Numbered from the stretch's first letter, positions 35,901 to 46,691 are shown. The stretch: 64,000 nucleotides of DNA from Moniliophthora roreri (GCA_001466705.2 LATX02000192.1:62001-126000), one strand, 5' to 3'. Notes: generated from the letters alone by a model not told the origin. Translations and numbers: made by a program.

Positions 35901-37863
35901 CGGCAACCAAGTACACCGACAATGACCTGACACTTGCGACGCCCGCGAGCAGTGACACTGCAGATGCCAAGACTTACAAACTGGCTACGCTCTACGATCG
36001 TTACTTGGAATATGCTAACGTGTTGGCTAGCCAAGGGCTAGTAAAGGACGCAGTTAGTTTCTTACGTCTTACACCGGAGGATTACAAAGGATCAAGTGTT
36101 GGTGAAGATTTGAGTGTGGAGAGGGAAAGATTATTGGTTGTTTCTGGTGCTAAACGTGTGCCTGCTGCGCCTTCAGCACCCGCTGCTGCTGCTCCGGCCG
36201 CAAGCACGCGAGGTGGACAGTATTCAGGATACGCTCCGACAGTGCCTGCGCCTGCTATACCTTCCGTCGGTCCATACGCCAGCTATGGTGCACCAGCAAC
36301 CTCAACTGGCTATGCACCTGCACCTACCAATACTGCACCTGGAGTATTTGTCCCTGCAGCTTCTGCCTCGCAACCAATGACTAGCCCGTATGCACCTGCT
36401 GCTTCATCGAGCGCTCCTTATAACGCTTACTCTTCCGCTCAATCTCTCACCCAACCACCTCATCTCCGTCCTCAGCAGCCGCAACAAACGCCCCCACCAC
36501 CTGGAGCAAACATGGCACCTCCACCTCCCAAACGTACAGAAAACGGCGGTTGGAACGATGCGCCTGTTGTCAATCCCACTTCTCGTAGCCCCAACCCACT
36601 CAACAGGGAAAAGCCTGCCGCCATCGTATCGCCATTCCTCAACGCACAGCCTTCGCCGAGTCTCTCACCAACTGGAGGATCGCCGTACATCCAATCACAA
36701 CCCGGACTTCCACCACCACCTCGGCCTGGTTCGCGCACAGCTGCCGGTCCCCCACCAAGAGCACCAGCAGCCGCTGGGGGAAGTATGTTCTCACCGCCAC
36801 CACCTGCTAGACCGCCCTCAAATCTGGGAGGCGCGCCTCCATCAAGGTTGATGTCACCCCCTCATCAGACTACACCTAGTAATCAACCCGTGTTCCCACC
36901 TCCTCCTGGTGCTCGTGTGGCTGGACAAACTCCACCTCCTGGACCATATACGAGACCTGGACCTGGAGGTAACGCACCGCCGCCACCATCTTACGCTCGT
37001 GCTACGCCGCCACCACCAGCGGGACCGTACGCTGCTCCTCCTTCTACATCTGCGCCTCCTCCTCCAAGTGGGCCGTACGCACCACCTCCGGGTGCTGGAA
37101 ATGCACCTCCAACAGGTCAATATGCATCGCCGCCAGGTGCAATTAACGCTCCACCATCAGGTCAGTATGGTCCTCCGCCAGGTGCAAGTAACGCACCTCC
37201 CACTGGGGCCTATGCTCCTCCGCCTGGTGCAGCGCCAAGAGGTCCTCCTCCTTCGAATGCTGGCGGACCACCTCCCCCGGGTGGACCTGGACCTAACGCA
37301 CCTCCACCAAGAGCACAGAAACCTGTACCTCCCGCGCCTAAATATCGTATGTCTCCTCCGATTCCTCTCCTCTTTCGTTCGGCTAACTGACGTTACTTGT
37401 TACTTGTACAGCTCCCGGTGACAGAAGCCACATCTCAGATCATGCACGACCGATATACAATGTGATTCACGGACAGTTGCAGCAATTGAAGCAAGCTACT
37501 CCGGTGCGTTCTGTCTCTGCTTTCTTCGTACACGTGTCTGACTCGTTATGAATAACCTAGTCCTCCCAAAAACGTCTCGTTGAGGACCTCGAACGCCGAA
37601 TCAACCCTCTCTTTGATGCGTTGAACTGTGAGACGTTATCCAAAGGTGTCGTTGATCAGTTGCTTGTTCTCACTAGAGGTACATATACATTTTTTCTCGC
37701 TACTTGCCGAATAAAGAGTGCTGATATGACTTTTATAGCGATGGAATCACACGACCGAGCAGCAGCACTAGCCATTCATGTTGATTTGCTGACGAGGGGA
37801 TCACAAACTGATGATATTGGATTATGGATGAGTGGTGTGAAGCAGTTGATTACGCGGTTGTAG
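32959..37863 (+). CDS. SEC31: Sec31, COPII outer coat subunit
   Basis: Exons 32959-33179, 33232-33351, 33407-33518, 33571-33870, 33927-34013, 34061-37346, 37412-37503, 37561-37678 and 37739-37863 give 1486 residues. The N-terminus [17 protein letters not shown] opens a WD40 propeller (about residues 1-340) with blades such as [19 protein letters not shown] and [14 protein letters not shown] helical central domain (about 690-960; the stretch around [20 protein letters not shown]) corresponds to the ancestral coatomer element that pairs with Sec13. A long Pro-rich region (about 980-1375), with repeats like YAPPPGA, is the part that in other fungi contacts Sec23 and activates Sar1 GTPase. A C-terminal helical domain closes the protein. 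It builds the cage of ER-to-Golgi vesicles. Start is supported by the conserved N-terminus. It lies 208 nt after CoA-transferase copy B on the same strand. Confidence 0.95.
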
Positions 37864-39014
37864 GTTGTAGACCGTAGACCATGGGATTAAAAAAAACTTG
37901 ATTCTATCATTTCGAACGGATGTTTTTGTTTTTTTTATAATAATTCTTGTTGAATGAACTGTTCAGTGCAAAGACAAGAGTTGATTGTGTAGTGTAATAA
38001 GCTCAAGCTTTATAGCTCTTTGTCAAACCTACCAATGCTGTGGGAGGAACCTCCCACGGAGAATTCAACCGATTCTTAAGGTTCTCCCACAAGCAAGAGG
38101 ACTTCGGTGACCAACGGCCGACAAACTTGACAAGGCGATATGCGTTGTGATCGTACCCAAAAAAAAAAAACTCGTCGTGCTGCCCGTCGCGAACCTAACG
38201 TACGGGTTTATCATCAGCACACGGATCGGCATTGGAACTAATAGCGTGAATATGTGAACGAGAAATGGACAGGCTGTGTCCTAGACAACGACCCATCGCG
38301 TTCTCTTTTACCACTCCTACAAAGTTCAAGCCAAGAGCTGTAAAGTGGAGACCTCATTCTGCCTCGGTACATTCATGAAATACTCATCGACGGGATACGG
38401 GGCCTGATATGCCATTGATCCAAGCGTAGATGAGTCAAGGTATCGGCATGTAAAAAGCAAGAAGATGCGGACATGATCATAGAGTTGTTGAATTTGGCTG
38501 TGAAGAGATACTTCGGGGAAGAAAGAGTGTGGAGTGGTTTACCGGGAGAGTTTGTGACGGCGACGAGGAACAGAATATAGCATGACAAGTCGCATCCTAG
38601 TTTAGGTACTGAGTGGAAAGCGATTGGTTTTTGACTGCAGGTTGCATTGTAGGGTGGTATAAAAGTGTTCTCGTAAATTCAGCAAGATGAGCAGGTTTGA
38701 CATTGGGTCTAAATAGTTGCTCTAGTACTCCGTCTCGAATGTCCAGGCAACCTTCAGCGCTGCCAGACAAATAGCTACAGACTGAGTTCATGTTCAACAT
38801 CACACTAGCAACCAGAATACGACGGAGAACGCACTTTTGAGATCTCATTCTTCCTCTGACAAGTGGTTTCGACAGAGAGTTTGAGTAAGCGGGTTAGTCT
38901 TGCACGAGTGATGATGGTTGTGAGGAAATGCACTGGCGCGTCTTTACTAAATCCTTTCCTCTGCATCATCACCTTCATCGCGGTTATTCCTCCACGACTT
39001 GCTTCCCTATTGAT
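37864..39014. other. Intergenic, nothing recognised
   Basis: A T-rich stretch after SEC31 probably carries its 3' UTR and poly(A) signals. The rest has only short frames. The 5' UTR of the Costars gene lies at its right end. Confidence 0.45.
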
Positions 39015-39496
39015 AGTGAGAAGCCATTCTGCATCCTATTGATGATTTGGTACTAACTCCGTCTCTTCCCGTAGTGGTCCTCAACACGGCAGGCGATATC
39101 CAAGTTCTCAAGGGTCCGACCATAACATGATTCCCAATCCTCTCTCCTCACACTTCCCCAGACGCCATCAAGAAATATGGTTCACAGAATGCTGATGGGA
39201 GATATGCCGTCTCATATGGGGTTTTATTTGACAAGACTGCTAATGATCGTGCGTTTGGTTCTTTCTGTCACTGTGTGAGGGACGGGATTGGTTGACTGAG
39301 GATTGGGACTTGGAATAGTGGAAGCATTGAACGGGACTTTACTGGCTGCAAAGAGGCAGAAGAAGGTGCGTTATACAGTCTATTCTATGTTGAATGAAGG
39401 ATATTGGTGATAAGAGAGAACTAGGTCGCATTTGATGCGGAATTGTTGATGATGCCAAAGGATAAGGATGTCCAAGTCGTTCTACATGAAGATTAG
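39015..39496 (+). CDS. Costars/ABRACL-family protein, start codon split by an intron
   Basis: Exons 39015 (A of the ATG, end of a 5' UTR exon), 39075-39113, 39162-39248, 39319-39365 and 39425-39496 give exactly 81 residues, the length of animal ABRACL. Blocks match the Costars fold: AIKKYGSQNADGRYAVSYGV, FDKTAND, LEALNGTLLAAKRQKKV and a final DVQVVLHED. The first intron (39016-39074) starts GTGAGA and contains a perfect TACTAAC branch point at 39051-39057, 17 nt before its AG. Splicing joins A to TGGTCCTC to make the start. No other in-frame ATG would give a full N-terminus. Family members influence actin dynamics and cell motility; in fungi the role is inferred. The second donor (GTCCGA) is weak and should be confirmed. 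Confidence 0.8.
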
Positions 39497-39792
39497 AAGA
39501 ACCGAAAGAGGAAGATACCATAAGAAATTGTACATCAATTGGTATAGCAGGAGTTTATGAACGAGCGGGTGATATATCCTTAGTCGCGATGAGAAACACT
39601 TTCAAGCCCCTCGGGGCGTTAGCCAGTGGATCATCTTGAGACTAGCCAACACTATTCTTCCATTCTCATCGCATCGCAATTCGGTGTATTTCATCGTCAA
39701 TTTGAAAAGTAATTTTCCAAGCTTTCGCATTTAGTTGCTGTAACCGCAAGAAATTGTGGGGGCCAAAAATACCTCCAGAAAGCAAAAGAACA

Positions 39793-39887
39793 TGGACACA
39801 CTGGGAATTGAACCCAGCACCCCCCGCATCGCAATGATAAGATGGACATTGCTAAGCGGATGTGATAACCAACTACACCATGTGCCC
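39793..39887 (-). tRNA. tRNA-Ala(AGC) with 21-nt intron
   Basis: 5' exon 39850-39887, intron 39829-39849, 3' exon 39793-39828. The acceptor stem pairs GGGCACA with TGTGTCC, giving the G3:U70 wobble that marks alanine tRNAs. The anticodon loop is TTAGCA plus T, anticodon AGC, with the intron one base 3' of the anticodon as usual. The T loop is TTCAATT between CTGGG and CCCAG. It lies about 390 nt downstream of small-membrane-protein gene 1, on the same strand. Confidence 0.95.
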
Positions 39888-40280
39888 GTTGACCCTGAGT
39901 GGGGCCCTGCGTATTCATATCCTCGTCGCAACTTCGACCTTTATGTTGGCCGCTCAAGAAGGCAAGAAAACCTAAGCTCATACACCCTGAAGTATCTGTT
40001 GTTCTCTCAATGTCCTTGCTCAGATCTAGAGCCTGTTTGCTGGATCCTCTTCTGATCGCGGCTTTTGAATTTAATGTGCTGGAGAGAATACACTTCGATC
40101 GTCGTTTCAATGCCGCGGACGTACTATAGTAAGCTTACATACAGCCTTTTCATTACAGACGAATGTTCGATTCTCGTTAAGTACAGTATTTCTGTGTGAC
40201 AAGCTTGAGCTCCATGAATGCTGCGGAATCGATCGATTAAACGTACCACAGGCTTGGCGACACTTGGACTCGGAGCATAT

Positions 40281-40462
40281 CTACACCAGTGATTGTGAAG
40301 TTCCACTACCACCCCTTCCCATACATTTGTGAAATTGCTTTGCTATGATGCAGAATGCCCCAAAAAAGAAGACTGCGAATGAGCTGCATTAAGAGAACTA
40401 GTGACCGCGACTGGGGACTTACCAGAAAGAATGGAAACTAGGATGATTTCGTCCTTGTTCAT
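40281..40462 (-). CDS. Tiny single-pass membrane protein, copy 1
   Basis: Two exons, 40423-40462 (40 nt) and 40281-40372 (92 nt), give 43 residues with a phase-1 intron that runs from GTAAGT to CGCAG. The protein is MNKDEIIL, a hydrophobic helix spanning the junction (about residues 6-25, including SILSVFFFGAFCIIAK), then a Cys/Gly-rich cytosolic-type tail KCMGRGGSG and SQSLV. Copies at 45482-45664, 58838-58991 and 62000-62200 share the layout. A TATA element lies about 25 nt upstream. The match between copies is mainly at amino-acid and splice-site level, which supports coding. Downstream sequence is also conserved and has splice-like sites, so a 3' UTR intron or a spliced non-coding role is an alternative. 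No known family was recognised. Confidence 0.6.
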
Positions 40463-40486
40463 GGTTTCGGTTCTAGTTGTGTGGGG

Positions 40487-40496
40487 CTTTATATAA
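40487..40496 (-). promoter_or_regulatory. TATA element of small gene 1
   Basis: TTATATAAAG on the minus strand, about 25 nt before the ATG. It is identical at 45689-45698 before copy 2 and recognisable as ACATATAAAG before copy 4. Confidence 0.6.
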
Positions 40497-40711
40497 TGGA
40501 ATGTGGCGAGAACCTGTTATGCTGTCATTCACAGCGTCTAGAGCAATGTACTGCAGCTGTTTCGGTAAACAGCTTCCTCTTACCGGTCCGGAAACCGGTC
40601 CATTTCTCATATCAGCTCGAATAGGTCGACGCCATATCTGGAAATGTGAAGGATGCGAACAAGCAATTGTTGACTGCTACATATCCGTAAATTCTGCTCG
40701 GCACCAAGAGT

Positions 40712-40738
40712 CGACGCGTGGTGATCACGCCGTGCGAA
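40712..40738. promoter_or_regulatory. Conserved GACGCGT..GATCACGCCGTG element, site 1
   Basis: One of six copies in the window (others at 44366, 46665, 49374, 58714 and 61741). It lies about 250 nt upstream of small gene 1. It contains two palindromic words, ACGCGT and GTGATCAC. Confidence 0.6.
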
Positions 40739-40949
40739 TTTCGAATCGTTGAACGTCCGTTGGGCGCTTAATTCATCTTTTTCTCCGACTTTGACCTTGT
40801 CCGCAAGTAAACCTTTATCCTCCTCCAGGGCCGAATCCAAACCTTGCTATCTCTCTAGAAATGATTCGAGTTGGGACCTGAAGTTATCAACGGAGTTTTT
40901 TTTTTCCCTCTGGCTATTTTTTGACGCCTTGCTTCCCGACATCTTGTTC

Positions 40950-41763
40950 GCGTGTACCGCTGCTTACCGCTCAACAAGACCATTGGAGCATAACCGACCT
41001 GTATGAAGAGAGATATTGAGCCTCTATTTCTCTGAAAGGTGTAGAGGTACACCGCCCGTTCCATTCCTCTACGCAGCTCAGTAGCGCTGGTTGAGAGCCG
41101 TCTTGGCTACACCACCCAGACCGGACCGAGGAAAACACACTTGTTTTGGTGTGGGACGTCCCGACACACCCAAAAATCACAGATCTAGGGTCAAAGCCAT
41201 ATCCATGCCGCTCCCGCCCGCCGCGGTGTTTTGCTGATACAATATCATCGTGTGTTGATTGATTTTCACTTGAATCCCAGCGTGACTTATACATTATCTT
41301 TAGATGTTCCACTCAACTTAAATTTGAAGCTACATTTGGTGAACGTCTATTTTGAAGACCTGTATATAAACTTTTTTGGTATGTCGGCGTCTGAGCTCAA
41401 GTCACAGGACATGCTTACTGTCAATCCGTCGTCGCGTGTTACCTGCTTTGCTATGGATTTTTGGTCTGGGGTGCGTCCGAAATTCATCCTGCATCAGCTA
41501 ATTTGCCGTTTTTATCATGTTTGCCGCCTAGTTATCCTTTCAGGAGAACATGTCGAATGGAAGCTAAACAGATTTGACGGATTGTAAGATAACATACTCC
41601 AATCATTGATTCTCCCGTGACGCGTGTGTAGGAACGGTGCGATTATTGGACGCTCGGTGCCTGCAAACAGCGCCTACAAGACTGTATACCCTTCGAGCGC
41701 GCTTGTGGCGAAGATAAAAAAGTCTCAAAGTTGGACAAGCTGCCCTTTCATGAGCTTACCCAC
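40950..41763 (+). other. Upstream region of HET-like gene; no consistent coding model
   Basis: A frame through 41381-41587 could continue over an intron (GTAAGATAAC at 41585) into 41634-41763, reading NGAIIGRSVPANSAYKTVYP. It meets the HET-like frame out of phase, and removing the apparent intron at 41471 introduces a stop. This could be a relic of a neighbouring gene or an unresolved 5' exon. Confidence 0.25.
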
Positions 41764-44115
41764 ATGGATGCTAGCGCTAATCGTCCAGGTCGCCCAGACC
41801 CTTCACTCGAGTCGCAATCAGCCATACCCCCGCACTCAAGGCTTTCTCATCTCATCAAAGAGGAGCCTGGCGTGCGAGGATGCACCTGGTTCTCTCAGTA
41901 CAGGGAAGAACCGTTGCATCGTTTTGCAAGTATCATACGCCTTCTTTTCCACATCATCCTCGCTCCAATCACCGCAGCTCTACATATCCTTCCAATGATT
42001 GCACCGATTGTCAACTTTGCAACTCCCTTCAACCTCTCCAATATCCAAAAGAAGTTGAAAACTCCTATCCCATATAATCCCGATGACGAAGAGGTCGACC
42101 TTGATCTCGAACTGTCAAGCGCCGTATTAAAAAACCCACCCGGCGGGTGGGTCCAAGCTGGACAGGGCCAGAAACACCCTGACGTGTATGAGACCGTCGG
42201 CTTTCAACCTCGTTGGATGCTGAAGGTTACCACTTGTGGTGGGAAGCATGCCGACCATAGTCAGGTCGAGTGGACAAAGGAACTGAGAGGTGGTGGATAT
42301 ATTGCCCTCAGCTATGATATGGAAGCGGCTTTCGAGCTTTTCAAGGATGCCGGGGGAGAGACCCAGCCAAAGCCCGAGGGTAAAGCACGTTGGACATTAG
42401 GAGATCGACGAAGGATAGCGGAGCAGTTTCTTATTGAATATTGCTCGGCAACAGGCCATTCCGAACTAAATCGCGAGGAGTATATATGGTTAGACGAGTT
42501 CTGTATTTCTGGTGATAAACAAGAGGCAATTAGCGATGATCAGCTACGTGAAATACGCAATGTGGAGCTGGGTCGCCTTACGGATATTTTCAGTGGCGCA
42601 CAGACAGTTGTGGTTTTTTGCCACAAAGTAGGCTGCGACCACACTACTTCCAAATGTGGTTGGGGAAATCGACTATTCACCCTTAGCGAAATTCTACATG
42701 CAGAGAAAACACAACAAATGACGAGGGAGGAGGTTCAAGTTGGAAGCGAAACAAAGAAACAATGTCACGTATCGCCCATCGAATCTGGACACTCATTCCG
42801 CAGAAGAATGATGCATGAGGCGGCTAAGGTCAACAAGTGGCACCTGCATTCTATCCTACGACATAGTACCAACAGTGGTGCAGATACCTGGCAGATGGCT
42901 ATTCACGCTCTCATTGTTGAGGCTATACGGCGGGATCAGGAGAGTGGGTTTCCCGAGCACAACTACATTGGGAAGGCTTTGAATGGTCTTCTTCCTCGAA
43001 GAGCACGCTTGGCTGACCTGAAAGGCAAGGACGGTTGGGCTGACCTGGCCTGGCTGCTAGAGCTCAATCAGGGATTTTATAACACAGCGGCTCTCGCGGC
43101 TATCTGTTGCCTTCCAAGTCTTAGCAATGATCAACAGGACGCTGCAAGGGGATGGTTGGGACCACCGATTGAGCCGAAAGCAGGAAACGAGCGGTTGGAA
43201 CCACTTGTACATGCTTTCACAACCGTGGAACTTGAAGAGGACAGGCAGATGGTAGCACTCAACTTTATGGGTGCACAGACTATCGGTATCCATCCATATA
43301 TTCAAAGAGATAGCGATGCACTGTTCAACAATAATGACGCTCGAATGGCTAAAATCATCTCAACATCACTCCTATTCCTAGGTGATGTGAGTGGTTTGGT
43401 ACTCATTCTAATCAACTCCCCAGTCCTTAGGGGCATCTTGATACGCATCCCGGTCCTCGATATCCAACGCCCAGTGCCAGTAGTCGTCGGTTTCCTACTC
43501 ATTTATCTGGTCTCTATCATATTCAACCTGTTCCGCCTATGGAAGAGTTCACAGTATATCGAACATAACGGTTGGGTTTTTCTAAGTGAGGGGAGTTGGG
43601 GAGACGGTCATAGAGGCGACGTTGCTTGGGGCAATGACCCACGTACCAAGTTGGAGCACCTCGATTCAACACTTTGTGACGGTCTCAGGGAATGGGGAGA
43701 TGATCAGTTGGTCCCAAAGTGGGACCTGGATGACTCCAAACCGCCTGACCCCACGCAGAAGCTCATGCGAGGGTGTTTGGTCGATCTCCGCCATGGAGTC
43801 ATAGTGCGAACCATCGTGTCTGAGCCACCAAACTCGATGATGGTGCTAGCAATTCATGGATGCGGGATCACGTACATGCTCTTGCACCGCCTAGGGAAGA
43901 CAAAGGGAGTAGCGCGAAAGGTTGGCATGGCCAGCTTACCTCCCTTTACACTTGGTTTCACCACAAACATTGGTGCAATGAAAGTTGCAACGTACGGAGA
44001 TTTCCCTCAGCAGTCGGAATCTTCATCCTCCGAGTCCAGTTCAAGTATTGGTTCAATGGTGGGCCGGGGTGTGAGCCGCCTCCTTGATCGCTTCGATTTG
44101 CGTACTGCTCAGTAG
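41764..44115 (+). CDS. HET-like domain membrane protein
   Basis: An intronless frame of 783 residues from the first in-frame ATG (41764). A hydrophobic hairpin at about residues 53-85 is followed by HET-type motifs: GYIALSYDME (about 177), EEYIWLDEFCIS (about 238) and WGNRLFTLSEIL (about 299). These correspond to the ALSY, W-x-D-x-x-C and W-x-x-R-x-F-T-x-x-E signatures of the heterokaryon-incompatibility domain. Two further transmembrane segments (about 533-555 and 569-595) precede a C-terminal domain and a Ser-rich acidic tail. HET domains control non-self recognition and cell death in ascomycetes; in mushrooms the role is less clear, so function is inferred. The gene sits between small-gene units 1 and 2. 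Confidence 0.75.
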   Translation: MDASANRPGRPDPSLESQSAIPPHSRLSHLIKEEPGVRGCTWFSQYREEPLHRFASIIRLLFHIILAPITAALHILPMIAPIVNFATPFNLSNIQKKLKTPIPYNPDDEEVDLDLELSSAVLKNPPGGWVQAGQGQKHPDVYETVGFQPRWMLKVTTCGGKHADHSQVEWTKELRGGGYIALSYDMEAAFELFKDAGGETQPKPEGKARWTLGDRRRIAEQFLIEYCSATGHSELNREEYIWLDEFCISGDKQEAISDDQLREIRNVELGRLTDIFSGAQTVVVFCHKVGCDHTTSKCGWGNRLFTLSEILHAEKTQQMTREEVQVGSETKKQCHVSPIESGHSFRRRMMHEAAKVNKWHLHSILRHSTNSGADTWQMAIHALIVEAIRRDQESGFPEHNYIGKALNGLLPRRARLADLKGKDGWADLAWLLELNQGFYNTAALAAICCLPSLSNDQQDAARGWLGPPIEPKAGNERLEPLVHAFTTVELEEDRQMVALNFMGAQTIGIHPYIQRDSDALFNNNDARMAKIISTSLLFLGDVSGLVLILINSPVLRGILIRIPVLDIQRPVPVVVGFLLIYLVSIIFNLFRLWKSSQYIEHNGWVFLSEGSWGDGHRGDVAWGNDPRTKLEHLDSTLCDGLREWGDDQLVPKWDLDDSKPPDPTQKLMRGCLVDLRHGVIVRTIVSEPPNSMMVLAIHGCGITYMLLHRLGKTKGVARKVGMASLPPFTLGFTTNIGAMKVATYGDFPQQSESSSSESSSSIGSMVGRGVSRLLDRFDLRTAQ

Positions 44116-44329
44116 CATATGAATGGACGCGCTTCGGTATCGAAAATATCCTCCTCGTTGTAGTCATATGGCTTTATAAATTATATGTCGGTTGTGTAGT
44201 GCGGTACTTACTTAGGTTGCTATTTTCCTAATAACTTCCTCCAGTCCGGATCAAGAATTTGTCAATTTCTCAGGTAAGTACGTCAAGGATCCTAAACGAC
44301 TCGATGTCATATTACTAGATAGGAAGAAG

Positions 44330-45100
44330 CAGTTTGGCGACGGAATGCATTCCGCTACAGGCGACTCGACGCGTTCCGATCACGCCGTGTGAACTTGTAA
44401 AACGCCCACGGTTGAGCGCTTAAAATTCATCGATATTCATCTCTCGGCCCCTCATCGATCATCCCCAACCTTATTCAGTTTTCTCCAGAAACGACGGATT
44501 GACACTAGGACCTACTACACATTTCATTACCTGATCTGCCACTTGGACAAGCAGACTTTACCAAGCCACCTGATCTACATAAAAAGAACAACCACCTGCC
44601 ATAAGGCGCGAAATTCTAAAAAGCCAGAGGGTAGAATTTCTTTTCTTTTCCTTTTCTCTTTCCTTTCCTTTTCTCCCAATCTTCGGTCTTCACGCTTATT
44701 CAGACCCAGGTTCAGCTTTTTGCTTCACAGCTTGCAGTTCGCTTCGCCCCTACCGTGAATTATGACATACCTACTTGCGCATGAATGGTTAGAGACGAAG
44801 GATAATATTATATGCAGGGAACTAGTGCTCAGCTGTTCTGGTTCGAGGTACGCGCTATGTCACGGTTCCGAACCTTACAATCCTTCATAGTACTCGTTAA
44901 CTGGGTTGTTGTATTCCGGATCTACACGCGAAAGGCTATGAAGCAACCGCCGCCGACTCAATTCGCCTAGCCCACCTGGCCTGTCAACGCGGTGAGCTGT
45001 TTACGATACCCCCTGTGCCGTCTCCTTTCTGCATTCAGTTCTAGCCCTTGTAAATCGGATCTTCGTGTAGAGCGATATAAACCTTGCCCTTGTTATCATG
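44330..45100 (+). repeat. Duplicated intergenic segment, copy a
   Basis: Shares order and sequence with about 49310-49950. Common features are the GACGCGT element, a GGGACCTAC block, an AAAAAG..GAGGG(C/T)AGA leader followed by a T/C-rich tract, and a TGCAGG-ending segment. There is no open frame of note in either copy. Confidence 0.6.
44366..44392. promoter_or_regulatory. Conserved GACGCGT..GATCACGCCGTG element, site 2
   Basis: Reads CGACGCGT, TCC, GATCACGCCGTGTGAA. It is followed by GAGCGCTTAAAATTCATC, close to the GGGCGCTTAATTCATC after sites 1 and 3. Confidence 0.6.
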
Positions 45101-45481
45101 GTAAGTATCCCAGTTCTCTCTCCCCTGGGACGTTCTTTGGTCAAATCGCACTCCTCTCTTGCTTAAGCTCAATTCGCCCAACTCGTCACGGTCAGCTGAT
45201 GTATCGTAGAATCACCTGGGTAGTCATTGGTGCGTGAAAGTGGAAGTGGCCCATGCTCTTTCTCTGTTTGTTTAGTACTTCTTTTTTACAATATCCAACA
45301 ATGCCGCAGACGTATCATACTAAGCTTACATACAGTCCTTTCGTTACAGGCGAATATTAATTCTCGTTAAGTACAGTATTTCTGTGTGAATGCTTGAGCT
45401 CCACGAATGCTGCGGAATCGATCGATTAAAACGTACCAGAGGCTTGGCGACACTTGGACTCGGAGCTTGGAGAACTGCTAA

Positions 45482-45664
45482 TTACGCCAGTGATTGTGAA
45501 GCCCTACTACCACCCCTTCCCATACATCCGTGCAATTTCTTTACTACGAAGCAAAATAGCCCAAAGAAGATGACTATGCGAATGAGTTGCATTAAGAGAA
45601 CTAGTACCGCGACCGGGGACTTACCGGACAAAAAAACAACTACTATGATTACGCTTGTGTCCAT
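45482..45664 (-). CDS. Tiny single-pass membrane protein, copy 2
   Basis: Exons 45625-45664 (40 nt) and 45482-45573 (92 nt) are the same lengths as in copy 1 and give 43 residues. The N-terminus MDTSVIIVVVFLS has changed from copy 1, yet remains hydrophobic, and VIFFGLFCFVVKK, GCMGRGGS and SQSLA match the layout. Retention of length, phase, splice sites and hydrophobicity despite many substitutions supports a real protein. TTATATAAAG lies about 25 nt upstream. A 757-bp MITE has inserted about 60 nt upstream of the ATG and separates the gene from its conserved promoter element at 46665, so expression may be altered. Confidence 0.6.
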   Translation of the reverse strand: MDTSVIIVVVFLSGKSPVAVLVLLMQLIRIVIFFGLFCFVVKKLHGCMGRGGSRASQSLA

Positions 45665-45688
45665 GGTTTCGGTTCTAGTTGTGTGGGG

Positions 45689-45698
45689 CTTTATATAA
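45689..45698 (-). promoter_or_regulatory. TATA element of small gene 2
   Basis: TTATATAAAG on the minus strand, in the same position relative to the ATG as in copy 1. Confidence 0.6.
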
Positions 45699-45721
45699 TG
45701 GAATGTGGCGAGAAGCTGTTA

Positions 45722-46478
45722 CTGAAACCAGATATAGGGAGGCAACTGTAATGTATAATGCAGGCCTGGTTGTGTTGCTTAAATACAGGCCTGTAACACG
45801 TAACGGTGGGCCCATTGCCTCCCCATTTAGCATTACAAGGGAGAGAACAATGGGTTTTTGCTTCGCTGGCCATGATTTTGTTGCCAGCTCTGCCACTGTA
45901 ATGCTCAAGAGGACCCCCGATAATAGGTGCTGATGTTGTTTGGAGGTTTGGACAAAAACTGGCCCAGCGGAAGCCGGATGCAGAGTTTGAACAAGAACAG
46001 TCATCAGCACACTCAAATAGGTAGGTCCTGGAGCGCTGCATCACACCACAACGGCCACCCATGTAGGATAGTGTAGGACAAGGGCAATACCCTGCTGCCA
46101 CAACCACAGAGATTAGCACATATATTTACGTAGGACTTGTAAGTGAAAAATTAGGGCGGACTTGAGGAAGCACAAAAATGTGAGGAAATAAGCTAATATG
46201 TCTGCTGTTTGGTACTATCGACTCCTGAGTGTATCAGTGGTTATTTTCTACTTGAATCTTGTAATTCGACGTGTACCAGAAACACTCAGAGCTGAAATTG
46301 GATGTTTAGCGGTTTTTGGTATTTTTCCCGATTTTTAGGGGCCATTACGCCAGCTTGGACAAAAAGTGGTGAGGCCCCGAAAATGGGTGTGGACAAAAAC
46401 TGGCCATTTTGTCAAAATTTCCGAATGATATTAGCGCCTATTATCGGGGGTCTTTTGCCTCCCTACAACTAGGTACAG
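45722..46478. mobile_element. Tc1/mariner-like MITE with TA target duplication
   Basis: The element interrupts sequence that is continuous at about 40509-40520. Flanks are TA (45720-45721 and 46479-46480). Ends are inverted repeats of about 25 bp sharing CTG, ACC and TAGGGAGGCAA. No transposase frame was found. A block GACCCCCGATAATAGG occurs at about 45912 and, inverted, near the right end. Confidence 0.8.
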
Positions 46479-46664
46479 TATGCTGTCATTCACAGCGTCT
46501 ACATAGAGCAATGTACTGTAGCTGTTTCGGTAACAGCTTCCTCTTACTGGTCCGAAAACCCTTCCGTTTATCATGCCAGCCCGAATAGATCGACGCCATA
46601 TCTGAATATACGCGAAGAAGCAGTTGTTGAACGCTAGCCGTAAGTTCTGCTCGGCACCAAAAAT

Positions 46665-46691
46665 CGACGCGTGGCGATCACGCCGTGCGAA
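46665..46691. promoter_or_regulatory. Conserved GACGCGT..GATCACGCCGTG element, site 3
   Basis: Reads CGACGCGTGGC, GATCACGCCGTGCGAA. It belongs to unit 2 but is now separated from small gene 2 by the MITE. Confidence 0.6.

Noticed and set aside
36114..37421. Several long open frames on both strands overlapping SEC31
   Set aside because: They arise from the Pro-rich repetitive coding sequence; only the frame with WD40, helical and C-terminal domains has family support and fits the introns.
41381..41763. Possible extra gene or 5' exon upstream of the HET-like gene
   Set aside because: Splicing the obvious intron creates an immediate stop, and the open version does not join the HET-like frame in phase.
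45390..45698. 102-codon plus-strand frame over small gene 2
   Set aside because: It is antisense to the conserved two-exon gene and its equivalent is not kept in unit 1.
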